NCBI RefSeq assembly: GCF_029945965.1
Contig: NZ_JAQSDO010000020.1
Coordinates: 267,007 to 331,006, forward strand
Direction: 5' to 3'
Source of the DNA: Thermomonas sp.
Lineage (GTDB): Bacteria; Pseudomonadota; Gammaproteobacteria; Xanthomonadales; Xanthomonadaceae
DNA length: 64,000 bases
Below are positions 1 through 8,131 of this stretch, piece after piece. The stretch's first letter is position 1; each line of letters opens with the position of its first letter. Position numbers and translations under genes: made by a program. A model generated the notes under the pieces. That model did not search any database, had not been told where the DNA came from, and saw nothing but the letters and a program-made list of their open reading frames with translations.

Positions 1-1
1 G

Positions 2-55
2 TTGAGCCAGTTGAGCCAGTTGAGCCAGTTGAGCCAGTTGAGCCAGTTGAGCCAG
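2..55. repeat. 9-bp tandem repeat, six copies
   Basis: Six exact copies of TTGAGCCAG run head to tail at the left edge of the window, and the array may continue outside it. The unit is three codons long, so it could be the tail of a gene ending just inside the window. On the plus strand it reads Leu-Ser-Gln repeats (stop at 80-82) or Val-Glu-Pro repeats (stop at 133-135). Which reading, if any, is translated cannot be decided here. Confidence 0.9.
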
Positions 56-131
56 ATGCCAAGGGCACCTGTTGTAGGGTAAACGTAAAGACTCGGAAAT
101 ACGGCCACGGCTCGTCTCGCTTTCACATGCG

Positions 132-160
132 CTGACGCCGCTCGGCCCGCCTGCTACCCT
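132..160 (+). promoter_or_regulatory. candidate sigma-70 promoter of the xps operon
   Basis: CTGACG at 132-137 and TACCCT at 155-160 are separated by exactly 17 bases and lie about 40 bases before the xpsE start. Both boxes are imperfect matches to TTGACA/TATAAT, so this is a suggestion based on spacing and position only. Confidence 0.3.
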
Positions 161-198
161 CGCGCTTCCGCGTAAGCAACGCCAGATTCGACCCCCGC

Positions 199-1923
199 AT
201 GAGCGCAGTCCTTTCCGATCCCAGCTCCGACAGCGCCGATGAACGCATCGTTGCGGCGTTGCTGCAGCGCGGCAAATTGAAAGAACCCGACCTGGTTCGC
301 GCCCGCCGCCTGCAGGAGCAAGACGGCGGCAGCCTGCTGGCCCTGTTGGGTCGGTTGGGGCTGGTGTCCGAACGCGACCATGCCGAAGCCTGCGCATCGG
401 AAATGAACCTGCGGCTGCGCAGCGCGCGCGACGTGCCGGAATTGCCGCCGGAAGACGCGGCGCTGGGCCAGCTGTCAATCAGCGTCAAGTTCATGAAGCA
501 GTTCCACGTGGTCGCAGTGGCTGCCGATGCCGGTGCAGTGGACGTGCTGATGGCCGATCCGCAGGACGTGTACGTGATGGACGCGGTGCGACTGGCGACG
601 GCGCGCGAGGTGCGCCCGGCGGTGGCGTTGCGTTCGGAGATCGACGAGTTGATCGAGCGTTGGCACGGCCAGGGCCGCAGCGCGATGGAAGGCATCGTGG
701 ACACGGCTGAAGGAGAAGAAGGGTTCGACGATGTCGAGCACCTGCGCGACTTGGCTTCGGAAGCGCCGGTGATACGGCTGGTGAACCTGATCATCCAGCG
801 TGCAGTGGAGCTGCGCGCCTCGGACATCCACATCGAACCATTCGAGAACCGGCTGAAGGTGCGCTACCGCATCGATGGCGTGCTGGAGGAAGGCGAAAGC
901 CCACCACCAAACCTGACCGCGGCGGTGATCAGCCGCATCAAGATCATGGCCAAGCTCAACATCGCCGAGCGCCGCCTGCCGCAGGATGGGCGGATCATGC
1001 AGCGCGTGCAGGGCAAGGAACTGGACCTGCGCGTGAGCACGATTCCCACTGCGCATGGCGAGTCAGTGGTGATGCGCCTGCTGGACCGCGAAACCGTGGT
1101 GCTGGATTTCCACCGGCTGGGCTTCACCGACAACTTCCTGCCGCGTTTCCAGCAAGTGCTCGAACAGCCGCACGGGATCCTTCTGGTGACCGGGCCGACG
1201 GGTTCGGGCAAGACCACCACGCTGTACACGGCGCTGAGCAAGCTCAACACCCCGGACGTCAAGATCATCACGGTCGAGGACCCGATCGAATACCAGATCG
1301 AGGGCATCAACCAGATCCAGGCCAAGCCGCAGATCGGGCTGGATTTCGCCAATGCGCTGCGCAGTATTGTTCGACAGGATCCGGACATCATCATGATCGG
1401 CGAAATGCGCGATCTGGAAACCGCGCGTATCGCGATCCAGTCCGCGTTGACCGGCCACCTGGTGCTGAGCACGCTGCATACCAACAACGCGGCTGGTGGT
1501 ATCACCCGCTTGCTGGACATGGGCGTGGAGGACTATCTGTTGACCTCCACCATCAACGGCATCCTGGCCCAGCGCCTGGTGCGCAAGCTGGAACCGACGC
1601 ATGCCGAGCTTTACGCGGCGTCGCCAGAGGAAATCGAGAAATTCGGCCTGCGCAAATACCAGCCGGAAGGCGAGATCAGCCTGTATCGGGCGCGGGCGTC
1701 GGCGTTGTCGCCGACCGGTTACCTGGGCCGCACCACGATCATGGAATTCCTGGTCATGAACGACGAACTGCGTCGCGCGGTGATGCGCCACGCCGGCATG
1801 GGCGAGATCGAAAAACTCGCGCGTGATGCCGGCATGCGCACCATGTACGAGGACGGCATCGCCAAGGCGCTGGCCGGGCTGACCACGATCGAGGAAGTGC
1901 TGCGCGTGAGCGAGGACGCCTGA
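199..1923 (+). CDS. xpsE: type II secretion ATPase GspE/XpsE
   Basis: Cytoplasmic hexameric ATPase that powers pseudopilus assembly in the type II secretion system, docked to the inner membrane through GspL and GspF. The 574-residue protein has an N-terminal GspL-binding domain (roughly 1-160), then the RecA-like core. The Walker A motif GPTGSGKT is at 332-339, the Asp box ITVEDPIEYQ follows, the Walker B region DPDIIMIGE is at 394-402, and the His box is STLHTN. The zinc-binding pair of CxxC motifs usual in GspE is absent: the stretch after LVRKL has no cysteines. As I recall, Xanthomonas XpsE shares this lack. It is the first gene of an eleven-gene xps run, with a 4-base gap to xpsF. PilB, the paralogous pilus ATPase, is encoded separately near 57 kb, so this is the secretion ATPase by context. 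Confidence 0.96.
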   Translation: MSAVLSDPSSDSADERIVAALLQRGKLKEPDLVRARRLQEQDGGSLLALLGRLGLVSERDHAEACASEMNLRLRSARDVPELPPEDAALGQLSISVKFMKQFHVVAVAADAGAVDVLMADPQDVYVMDAVRLATAREVRPAVALRSEIDELIERWHGQGRSAMEGIVDTAEGEEGFDDVEHLRDLASEAPVIRLVNLIIQRAVELRASDIHIEPFENRLKVRYRIDGVLEEGESPPPNLTAAVISRIKIMAKLNIAERRLPQDGRIMQRVQGKELDLRVSTIPTAHGESVVMRLLDRETVVLDFHRLGFTDNFLPRFQQVLEQPHGILLVTGPTGSGKTTTLYTALSKLNTPDVKIITVEDPIEYQIEGINQIQAKPQIGLDFANALRSIVRQDPDIIMIGEMRDLETARIAIQSALTGHLVLSTLHTNNAAGGITRLLDMGVEDYLLTSTINGILAQRLVRKLEPTHAELYAASPEEIEKFGLRKYQPEGEISLYRARASALSPTGYLGRTTIMEFLVMNDELRRAVMRHAGMGEIEKLARDAGMRTMYEDGIAKALAGLTTIEEVLRVSEDA

Positions 1924-1927
1924 GCCG

Positions 1928-3145
1928 ATGGCGCTTTACCGCTACAAGGCACTGAACGCGCGCGGTGAAATGCTGGACGGGCAGATGGAGGCCGCCAGCG
2001 ATGGCGAGGTGGCGCTGCGCCTGCAAGAGCAGGGCCACCTGCCGGTCGAGGCAAAGCTTGCCAGCGAAAGCAGCGGCGAGTCCGCCTGGCGCGCGCTGTT
2101 CAAGCCCAAGCCTTTCGCCGGCGCACGCCTGGTGCAGTTCACCCAGCAGCTGGCGACCTTGCTGGGTGCCGGGCAGCCGCTGGATCGTGCGCTTTCAATC
2201 CTGCTGGAGTTGCCCGAGGACGACGTCGCGCGGCGCACCATCCATGAAATCCGCGAGGCGGTACGCGGCGGTGCATCGTTGTCGGCGGCGCTTGAACGCC
2301 AGCACGGCGACTTCGGCCGGCTGTACGTCAACATGGTTCGTGCCGGCGAGGCTGGCGGCAACCTGCACGACACCCTGCAGCAGCTTGCGGATTACCTGGA
2401 GCGCTCCAGCGCGATGCGGGCGCGGGTGATCAATGCGCTGGTGTATCCGGCGATCCTGCTGTTCATGGTTGGCCTGTCGCTGCTGTTCCTGCTGGGCTAC
2501 GTGGTGCCGCAATTTTCGTCGATGTATGAAAGCCTGGACGCCGACCTGCCGTGGTTCTCAAAATTGGTGCTGGGGCTGGGCGAATTCGTGCGCAGCTGGT
2601 GGATCATCATTTTGGCTATCCCGGTGCTGGCGCTGCTGTGGTTGGACCGCAAGCGCCGCGACCCCGCGTTCATGCTTAAGTTCGATGGCTGGCTGCTGCA
2701 ACGCAAGCTGGCCGGCACCCTGGTGGCCCGGGTCGAGACTGCACGGCTGGCACGCACCCTGGGCACCTTGTTGCGCAATGGCGTGCCACTGCTGTCCGCG
2801 CTGGGCATCGCCCGCAACGTGCTCGACAACCGCGTGCTTGCCAACGATGTGGATGCCGCCGCCGCCGACGTCAAGAACGGCGTTGGCTTGTCGCTGGCGC
2901 TGGGCAAGGGCAAGCGCTTCCCGCGGCTGGCCCTGCAGATGATCCAGGTTGGCGAGGAATCCGGCGCACTCGATACGATGTTGCTCAAGACTGCCGACAC
3001 CTTCGAGCAGGAAACCTCGGTCGCGATGGACCGCTTGCTGGCCGCGCTGGTACCGGCGGTGACCCTGGTGCTGGCGCTGGTGGTCGGCATCGTGATCCTG
3101 GCGGTGCTTTCGCCAATTTATGACCTGACCAGTGTCATCGGGTGA
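1928..3145 (+). CDS. xpsF: type II secretion inner-membrane protein GspF/XpsF
   Basis: Polytopic inner-membrane platform protein of the type II secretion machine and relative of PilC. The 405 residues contain two repeated T2SF domains (about 65-190 and 265-390), each followed by hydrophobic segments; three membrane spans are visible near 165-195, 220-240 and at the C-terminus. The family pattern of Gly-rich turns, such as QVGEESGALDTML, is present. Length matches GspF. It follows xpsE by 4 bases. Its stop codon overlaps the left end of a large palindrome that separates it from xpsG. Confidence 0.95.
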   Translation: MALYRYKALNARGEMLDGQMEAASDGEVALRLQEQGHLPVEAKLASESSGESAWRALFKPKPFAGARLVQFTQQLATLLGAGQPLDRALSILLELPEDDVARRTIHEIREAVRGGASLSAALERQHGDFGRLYVNMVRAGEAGGNLHDTLQQLADYLERSSAMRARVINALVYPAILLFMVGLSLLFLLGYVVPQFSSMYESLDADLPWFSKLVLGLGEFVRSWWIIILAIPVLALLWLDRKRRDPAFMLKFDGWLLQRKLAGTLVARVETARLARTLGTLLRNGVPLLSALGIARNVLDNRVLANDVDAAAADVKNGVGLSLALGKGKRFPRLALQMIQVGEESGALDTMLLKTADTFEQETSVAMDRLLAALVPAVTLVLALVVGIVILAVLSPIYDLTSVIG

Positions 3146-3285
3146 ACCTGCCTGAAACCCTGCTGCGCTCGATGCTTTGGCGCCGTCCGCTGCTCGGAAT
3201 CCTCGTGTACTCGCACGTACACTCCGGTTCCTGCGCTGCGGGCGACGCCAAATCCTCATCGCTCGCACGGGTTTGAGGCAGGTTC
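3144..3285. repeat. 142-nt imperfect palindrome between xpsF and xpsG
   Basis: The left arm starts GAACCTGCCTGAAACCC and the right arm ends GGGTTTGAGGCAGGTTC. The two arms are complementary over most of their length with scattered mismatches. The centre is a perfect GTGTAC/GTACAC pair (3205-3210 and 3217-3222) around a 6-base loop. It can fold into one very long hairpin in RNA or cruciform in DNA. It fills most of the 228-base gap, and no gene is apparent in the gap. It looks like a dispersed intergenic repeat; I cannot assign it to a named family. Confidence 0.85.
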
Positions 3286-3373
3286 AAAGTCCAAGCGCCA
3301 TTCCGTGGCAGCATTACCCATCGTCGGGCCATTACCAGCCATCATCGGCTCAACATCGAAATCGGGAAATTCC

Positions 3374-3805
3374 ATGCGTAACCGTTCATTGACCAGTTCA
3401 CCTGCTGCCGCTGCACAGGCCGGCTTTTCGCTGATCGAGATCATCCTGGTGGTGGTGTTGATCGGTGGCATCGTCGCGTTCGCGGCATCGCGCATCCTCG
3501 GCGGCGGCGATCGCGCCAAGGTCAATCTCACCAAGGCGCAGGTACAGACGCTGGCGGAAAAGATCCAGCAGTACGAAGGCGATACCGGGTCCTTGCCGGG
3601 TAGCCTCGGCGACATGGTGAAAGCACCGAGCGGTGCGGCGGGATGGCTGGGCCCGTATGCCAAGGACGCCGAGATGAAGGACCCGTGGAACCACCCGTAT
3701 ATCTACACGGTGCCGGGTGAGGGCAAGCCCTTCGACCTGATCAGCCTGGGCGCGGATGGCAAGGTCGGCGGCGACAGCGTGAATGCCGACATCCGCTACG
3801 AATAA
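3374..3805 (+). CDS. xpsG: major pseudopilin GspG/XpsG
   Basis: Major pseudopilin that polymerises into the periplasmic piston of type II secretion. From the ATG at 3374 the protein has 143 residues. A short basic leader ends QAG, and the prepilin site is G/FSLIEIILVVV with the conserved Glu at +5, so it is a substrate for PilD (53558-54421). The C-terminal domain has the GspG pattern DPWNHPYIY...GKPFDLISLGADG, which includes the calcium-loop region. A GTG 69 bases further upstream is in frame but would add 23 residues before a normal leader, so the ATG is preferred. It is separated from xpsF by the palindrome. Confidence 0.95.
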   Translation: MRNRSLTSSPAAAAQAGFSLIEIILVVVLIGGIVAFAASRILGGGDRAKVNLTKAQVQTLAEKIQQYEGDTGSLPGSLGDMVKAPSGAAGWLGPYAKDAEMKDPWNHPYIYTVPGEGKPFDLISLGADGKVGGDSVNADIRYE

Positions 3806-3850
3806 TCGCGTCGAATACAACGCGCCCGAGCCGTCGACGAGTCTGCCGCG

Positions 3851-4330
3851 ATGACGCATCTGCGCCAGCGCTCATCTGGATTTTCGTTGCTGGAGATGAT
3901 CCTGGTGATGGCCTTGATCGCTGCGGCCAGCCTGCTCGCGGTGGCGGCGTTCGGTGGCGGTATGCAGGGCATGAAATTGCGTGCCGGGGCGAAGAATGTC
4001 GCGGCGCAGATGCGCTTCGCGCGCGCGGTGGCGATCAGCTCTGGCCAGCCGCAGGACGTCATTATCGATCCCGCGGGCCGACACTGGCAGGGTGCCAAGG
4101 GCCGCAGCGGCGACCTGCCGAATGTCGGCGAGGTCGTGTTCACTGGCGCGCGTGCCACCCAGTTCGCGCCGGGCGAACAGAATGATGCCAAAGGCACTGT
4201 GCGCTTCTTTCCGGATGGCGCGGCAACCGGCGGACGCGTGCGGCTACTCGCCAACGGCGGTGGCTGGGACGTGGACGTGGCCTGGTTGACCGGCGAAGTA
4301 AAGCTCAAGCGCGTGCGGGCTTCAGAATGA
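3851..4330 (+). CDS. xpsH: minor pseudopilin GspH/XpsH
   Basis: Minor pseudopilin thought to sit near the tip of the type II secretion pseudopilus. The 159-residue protein starts MTHLRQRSSG/FSLLEMILVMALIA, a classic class III leader with Glu at +5. The remainder is a GspH-like globular domain with MQGMKLRAGAKNVAAQMRFARA following the helix. The stop codon overlaps the xpsI start as ATGA at 4327-4330. Confidence 0.92.
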   Translation: MTHLRQRSSGFSLLEMILVMALIAAASLLAVAAFGGGMQGMKLRAGAKNVAAQMRFARAVAISSGQPQDVIIDPAGRHWQGAKGRSGDLPNVGEVVFTGARATQFAPGEQNDAKGTVRFFPDGAATGGRVRLLANGGGWDVDVAWLTGEVKLKRVRASE

Positions 4331-4812
4331 ACAAAACCCGGCTTTTCATTCGCACAAGCCGTGGTAACGGCATCGTTGCAAGGACACCAGGGCGCGCGCG
4401 GCAGCGTGGTTACACGCTGATCGAAATCATCGTGGCGTTCGCGATCCTCGCGCTCGGCCTGACCTTGCTGCTTGGCACGCTGTCCGGTGCGACTCGCCAA
4501 GTGCGCGCCGCAGGCGATGCCGGGCGCGCGGCCTTGCATGCGCAATCGCTGCTGGACGAGTTCGGCAACCTGCCGCAGCCGCAACATCGCGATGGCGAAC
4601 TGGAACAGGGCCGCTACCGCTGGCGACTGGATGTCGAGCCCTGGCAGGATCCATCGCCGCGGACCGCCGCGTCGCCCACCGATCCCAATGGCGCGCACCT
4701 GGTGCACCTGCGCCTGCAGGTGGAATGGGGCGATGGCACGCCCGCGCAGCGCATCGAGGTAACGTCGCTGCGGTTGGTGTTGCCGCCGGCCGAAGGGGTT
4801 TCAGCGCCATGA
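4327..4812 (+). CDS. xpsI: minor pseudopilin GspI/XpsI
   Basis: Minor pseudopilin and initiator of the tip complex with GspJ and GspK. 161 residues with an unusually long leader of about 28 residues before the site RQRG/YTLIEIIVAFAIL; position +1 is Tyr rather than the more common Phe or Met. The start overlaps the xpsH stop (ATGA), and the stop overlaps xpsJ in the same way. A later start would shorten the leader, but no other in-frame ATG is seen before the cleavage site. Confidence 0.9.
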   Translation: MNKTRLFIRTSRGNGIVARTPGRARQRGYTLIEIIVAFAILALGLTLLLGTLSGATRQVRAAGDAGRAALHAQSLLDEFGNLPQPQHRDGELEQGRYRWRLDVEPWQDPSPRTAASPTDPNGAHLVHLRLQVEWGDGTPAQRIEVTSLRLVLPPAEGVSAP

Positions 4813-5531
4813 ACAAGGCAATCGTGCGGCCGCGTGGATTCAATCCGGCCCTCGGGCATAGCCCTCGGGCGTTCAGCCGGCTTGGCGGCAGTGCCGCCAA
4901 GGCAGCCGGCTTCACCCTGATCGAGGTGCTGTTGGCGACCATGCTGCTCGCGGCTGGCCTGGCGCTGGGCTTCGCCACCGTGCGTGCGGCCGGTGCCACC
5001 GCCGAGCGTGGCGAGGCAATGGCCGCGCGCAACGAACGCATGCGCGCGGTGTCGCAATTCCTGCGCAGCCGCATCGGTGGCGCTCAGGGCATCGTATTCA
5101 ACCTGGATCAGGCCAGCGGGCAGGCGCAGCGTTTCATCGGCGATGCGCGCAGCATGCGTTTCGTTGCCGATCTGCCGGACTACCTTGGTCGCGGCGGTCC
5201 ACACCTGCATGAGCTGGGCGTCGATGGTCGCGACAGCGAGCAGGCGCTGCTGGTCGATTTTCGCATGGTGGTCGCGGGCCAGACCCTGGCCACGCCTGAT
5301 GCGCGTCCGCCGGAACCGTTGGCGGATGGCCTGCGCAGCGTGCGTTTCGCTTATCGCACCAATGCACATGACGGCAAGCCAGGATCATGGCAACCGCAAT
5401 GGGACTTTCCGGAGTCGTTGCCGTTGCAGGTGCGCGTGCAGATCGCCGATGCACGGGGGCCATGGCCGGATCTGGTCGTCGCGCTGCCGCTTGCGGCCAA
5501 TGCCGGCATCGCGGTGGAGCGCGACAAATGA
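4809..5531 (+). CDS. xpsJ: minor pseudopilin GspJ/XpsJ
   Basis: Minor pseudopilin of the tip complex. From ATG 4809 (ATGA overlap with xpsI) the product is 240 residues. An extended leader of about 40 residues ends SAAKAAG before FTLIEVLLATMLLAAG, with Glu at +5. The C-terminal part carries the GspJ-like pattern around GLRSVRFAYRTN. The upstream in-frame extension to 4725 lies inside xpsI and is rejected. Confidence 0.9.
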   Translation: MNKAIVRPRGFNPALGHSPRAFSRLGGSAAKAAGFTLIEVLLATMLLAAGLALGFATVRAAGATAERGEAMAARNERMRAVSQFLRSRIGGAQGIVFNLDQASGQAQRFIGDARSMRFVADLPDYLGRGGPHLHELGVDGRDSEQALLVDFRMVVAGQTLATPDARPPEPLADGLRSVRFAYRTNAHDGKPGSWQPQWDFPESLPLQVRVQIADARGPWPDLVVALPLAANAGIAVERDK

Positions 5532-6397
5532 TGCGCGTGCCGGCCAGGCGCGCCATCAGCACGCGCGCCCTGTCCGTGCGCAGCCAACACGGTGCCGCGC
5601 TGCTGCTGGTGATGTGGATGATTCTGCTGCTCAGCGGGCTGGTCGCCGGTTATGCGATGTCGGCGCGCATCGAATCGATGCAAGGCAATGGACTTGCCCG
5701 CAGCGTGGCCGCGCGCGAGGCCGCGCGTGCCGGCGTCGAATATGCGGTCTCGCGGCTGCTGGATGCCGACCCCGCGCAGCATTGGGTACCGGATGGACGC
5801 ACCTATCGCTTCAGTTTCGACGGTGCACAAGTCGAGGTGTCGATGCGCGACGAGACCGGCAAGGTCGACCTCAACGTCGCGACCCCGAATTTGCTTGCCA
5901 GCTTGCTGCGTGTTCAGGGTGAGCCGGCCGAATCAGCCACCCGGCTAGCCGGCGCGATCGTCGACTGGCGCGACGAAGACAGCCTGGTGCAGGTAGCTGG
6001 GGGTGCCGAAGATCCCAATTACGCAGCCGCGGGCTTGGCCTGGGGCGCGAAGGACGCACCGTTCGAAACCGTGGCGGAACTCGAGCAGGTGCTGGGAATG
6101 CGTCCGGATCTGTTCCGGTCCGTTGCGCCCTACCTGACCGTGCACGGTGGCTTGCCGATGCCGGATGCGACCTTTGCGGACGGTCCGGTGTTGCAGGCGA
6201 TAGGCGTAGAACGTCCGCAACCGAGCGGCGACACCCTGCCGGTCAATGGCAGCGGCACGTATAGTATCGACAGCCGTGCACGACTCGCGAATGGTCGCCG
6301 CGCGCATCTTTCGGTCATTCTGCGGGTGGGGGGTAACGGGTTGACTGGATCCAGCTACACGCCACTGCGCTGGCAGGATGGGGAGATCGCGCCATGA
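5528..6397 (+). CDS. xpsK: minor pseudopilin GspK/XpsK
   Basis: Large minor pseudopilin that caps the pseudopilus tip. Start chosen at ATG 5528, which overlaps the xpsJ stop, with a second ATG immediately after. 289 residues: a basic leader, then QHGAALLLVMWMILLLSGL, the GspK type of helix without the Glu at +5. It is followed by the long alpha-helical insertion typical of GspK, including EVSMRDETGKVDLNVATPN and a VDWRDED stretch. The product ends in an ATGA overlap with xpsL. Confidence 0.93.
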   Translation: MMRVPARRAISTRALSVRSQHGAALLLVMWMILLLSGLVAGYAMSARIESMQGNGLARSVAAREAARAGVEYAVSRLLDADPAQHWVPDGRTYRFSFDGAQVEVSMRDETGKVDLNVATPNLLASLLRVQGEPAESATRLAGAIVDWRDEDSLVQVAGGAEDPNYAAAGLAWGAKDAPFETVAELEQVLGMRPDLFRSVAPYLTVHGGLPMPDATFADGPVLQAIGVERPQPSGDTLPVNGSGTYSIDSRARLANGRRAHLSVILRVGGNGLTGSSYTPLRWQDGEIAP

Positions 6398-7524
6398 GCG
6401 AGGCAGCGCTGTCCTTCGAACGGTTCCAAACCGCTGGTCGGGGCATCCGTGGTTTCCTTGCGTGGTGGGGCGCAGGCCTTGCCAGCTGGCTGCCGCCGCG
6501 TTGGCGGCAATTGCTGGGAACTTCCGCCGATCGAATGTTGCTGCAGGTCGAAGCCGATGGCATCCGCCTGCGTCGCCAGGTGGCAGGCGAACTGCAGGAC
6601 CTGGCGACCCTGCCGCTTCCAGCATCGCGAGGCAGGCAGGACGATCCGCTGGCGAACGTGTTGCTGGGCAATGCCGCCGAGTTGCCGCGTTGGTTGCTGT
6701 TGCCGGCCGCAAGTGGCCTGCGCCGCACCCTGCAACTGCCGGGCGCCGCACGTGAACGCCTGCGCGAGGTGCTCGGCTTCGAGATCGAACGCCAGACACC
6801 GTTTGCCGCCAAGGATGTGGTGTACGACGGTCGCGTGCTGCACGTCCGCGACGATGGCCAGTTGCAGGTGGAGCTCGTGGTCGTGCCGCGCACCCGTTTC
6901 GATGCTGCCAACGACGCATTGGCGGGGCTGTCCACGTGGCTGGCGGGCGTCGACTTGGCCGATGCCGATGGCCGGCCGCTCGGCATCAATCTTTTGCCTG
7001 TGGTGCAGCGCCATGCCCGCGCCAATCCCTGGCGCTGGTGGAACCTGCTGCTGGTGCTTGTGTTCATGTCGGGATTGACCTTGGGCCTGGCCCAGATCCT
7101 GGCCAATCGGCGCGATGCCGCGCAGCAATTGCAGGCCGATGTCGGCGCTCGCAGCGCGCAGGCGCGGACTGTCGCCCAGCAGCGCCAGCGTCTGGTCGAT
7201 GCCGTGGAAGGTGGCATCTACCTGCAGCAGCAACGCAATGCGCGGCCTTCGGTGGTGGAGGTGCTGGACGAATTGGCACGACGCCTGCCGGATGGCACCT
7301 ACCTGGAGAAGACGGGGATCGAAGGCAGTCAATTGACTGTCGTTGGCTTGTCCAACCAGGCCGCAGCACTGGTGGGCAAGCTGGAAGGTGCGCGCCAATG
7401 GCACGCACCGGCCCTGAGCGGTGTGCTGCAGCCGGATTTGCGCACGCGCAGCGACCGCTTCACCTTGGTGGCGCAGCTCAACGATGCCTCGGCGACGGAG
7501 GGCCAGACCCATGCCGCGCGCTGA
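6394..7524 (+). CDS. xpsL: type II secretion protein GspL/XpsL
   Basis: Inner-membrane assembly protein that recruits the ATPase XpsE and pairs with XpsM. The 376-residue product has a cytoplasmic actin-like region (about 1-205), one transmembrane helix near 212-234 (WWNLLLVLVFMSGLTLGLA), then a periplasmic coiled-coil and a ferredoxin-like domain. The sequence is divergent, as GspL usually is, so the call rests on topology and position in the operon. Start ATGA overlaps xpsK. Confidence 0.88.
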   Translation: MSEAALSFERFQTAGRGIRGFLAWWGAGLASWLPPRWRQLLGTSADRMLLQVEADGIRLRRQVAGELQDLATLPLPASRGRQDDPLANVLLGNAAELPRWLLLPAASGLRRTLQLPGAARERLREVLGFEIERQTPFAAKDVVYDGRVLHVRDDGQLQVELVVVPRTRFDAANDALAGLSTWLAGVDLADADGRPLGINLLPVVQRHARANPWRWWNLLLVLVFMSGLTLGLAQILANRRDAAQQLQADVGARSAQARTVAQQRQRLVDAVEGGIYLQQQRNARPSVVEVLDELARRLPDGTYLEKTGIEGSQLTVVGLSNQAAALVGKLEGARQWHAPALSGVLQPDLRTRSDRFTLVAQLNDASATEGQTHAAR

Positions 7525-8131
7525 ACGCGACCGTCTGCTGGCCATGATTTTGCTGCTGGCAGTACTTGGCCTGTTGTACCTGGTAGTCGTGCATCCGTTG
7601 TTCACCCAGCCGTTGCGTGCAACAGATGCGCGCATCGCCGACTTGCGCGACCGCGATGCGCGGGTGCGTGCGCTACTCGCGCAAGCACCCCAGATCAACA
7701 AGCGGCTGGCCGAACTGGATGCCCGCGGCAACGCTGCCGGCTTCCTGGTCGAGCCCACCACCGAACTGGCCACTGCTGCGCTGATCCAGGAACTGGAGCG
7801 GGTGGTGGAAGAAGTCACCCCCGGCAATCGTGGATGCGCCATTACCAACCGCGCGCCGCTCAGCGGCGAGCCGCCGCCGGGCCGCTTCCACCGGGTCACC
7901 GTGCAGGTGCGCCTGCGTTGCGGCAACGCGGAGACGTTGGCCGTGCTGCATGCGCTTGAGTCGGCACGGCCGTATCTGTTCGTGGATACGTTGAACATTT
8001 CATCGCAGCGTTATTTCGCGATCCCGGGCAACAATCCACCACAGGAAGGCGGGCTGGACGTCAGCTTCGATCTCTACGGTTACCTGCGTCCTGCCCCGGG
8101 CGCTGCAGGCAATGGCGCGCCCCATGGCTGA
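7511..8131 (+). CDS. xpsM: type II secretion protein GspM/XpsM
   Basis: Bitopic inner-membrane partner of XpsL. From ATG 7511 the protein has 206 residues. A single N-terminal membrane helix (LLAMILLLAVLGLLYLVVV) follows a short basic cytoplasmic tail, then a periplasmic helical and ferredoxin-like region matching the GspM type II assembly domain. It overlaps xpsL by 14 bases. The in-frame extension to 7421 lies inside xpsL and is not used. Confidence 0.87.
   Translation: MPRAERDRLLAMILLLAVLGLLYLVVVHPLFTQPLRATDARIADLRDRDARVRALLAQAPQINKRLAELDARGNAAGFLVEPTTELATAALIQELERVVEEVTPGNRGCAITNRAPLSGEPPPGRFHRVTVQVRLRCGNAETLAVLHALESARPYLFVDTLNISSQRYFAIPGNNPPQEGGLDVSFDLYGYLRPAPGAAGNGAPHG

Noticed and set aside
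2-55. Possible CRISPR array
   Set aside because: The 9-bp units are contiguous with no spacers, so this is a simple tandem repeat. No CRISPR array or cas gene was seen in the window.
3177-3392. Small gene between xpsF and xpsG
   Set aside because: The 71-codon frame is mostly within the palindrome and runs into xpsG in another frame. No start context or family.
6355-7998. 547-residue open frame on the minus strand across xpsL and xpsM
   Set aside because: It is antisense to two well-supported xps genes, has Gln/Arg/His-rich sequence typical of a shadow frame in GC-rich DNA, and resembles no family.
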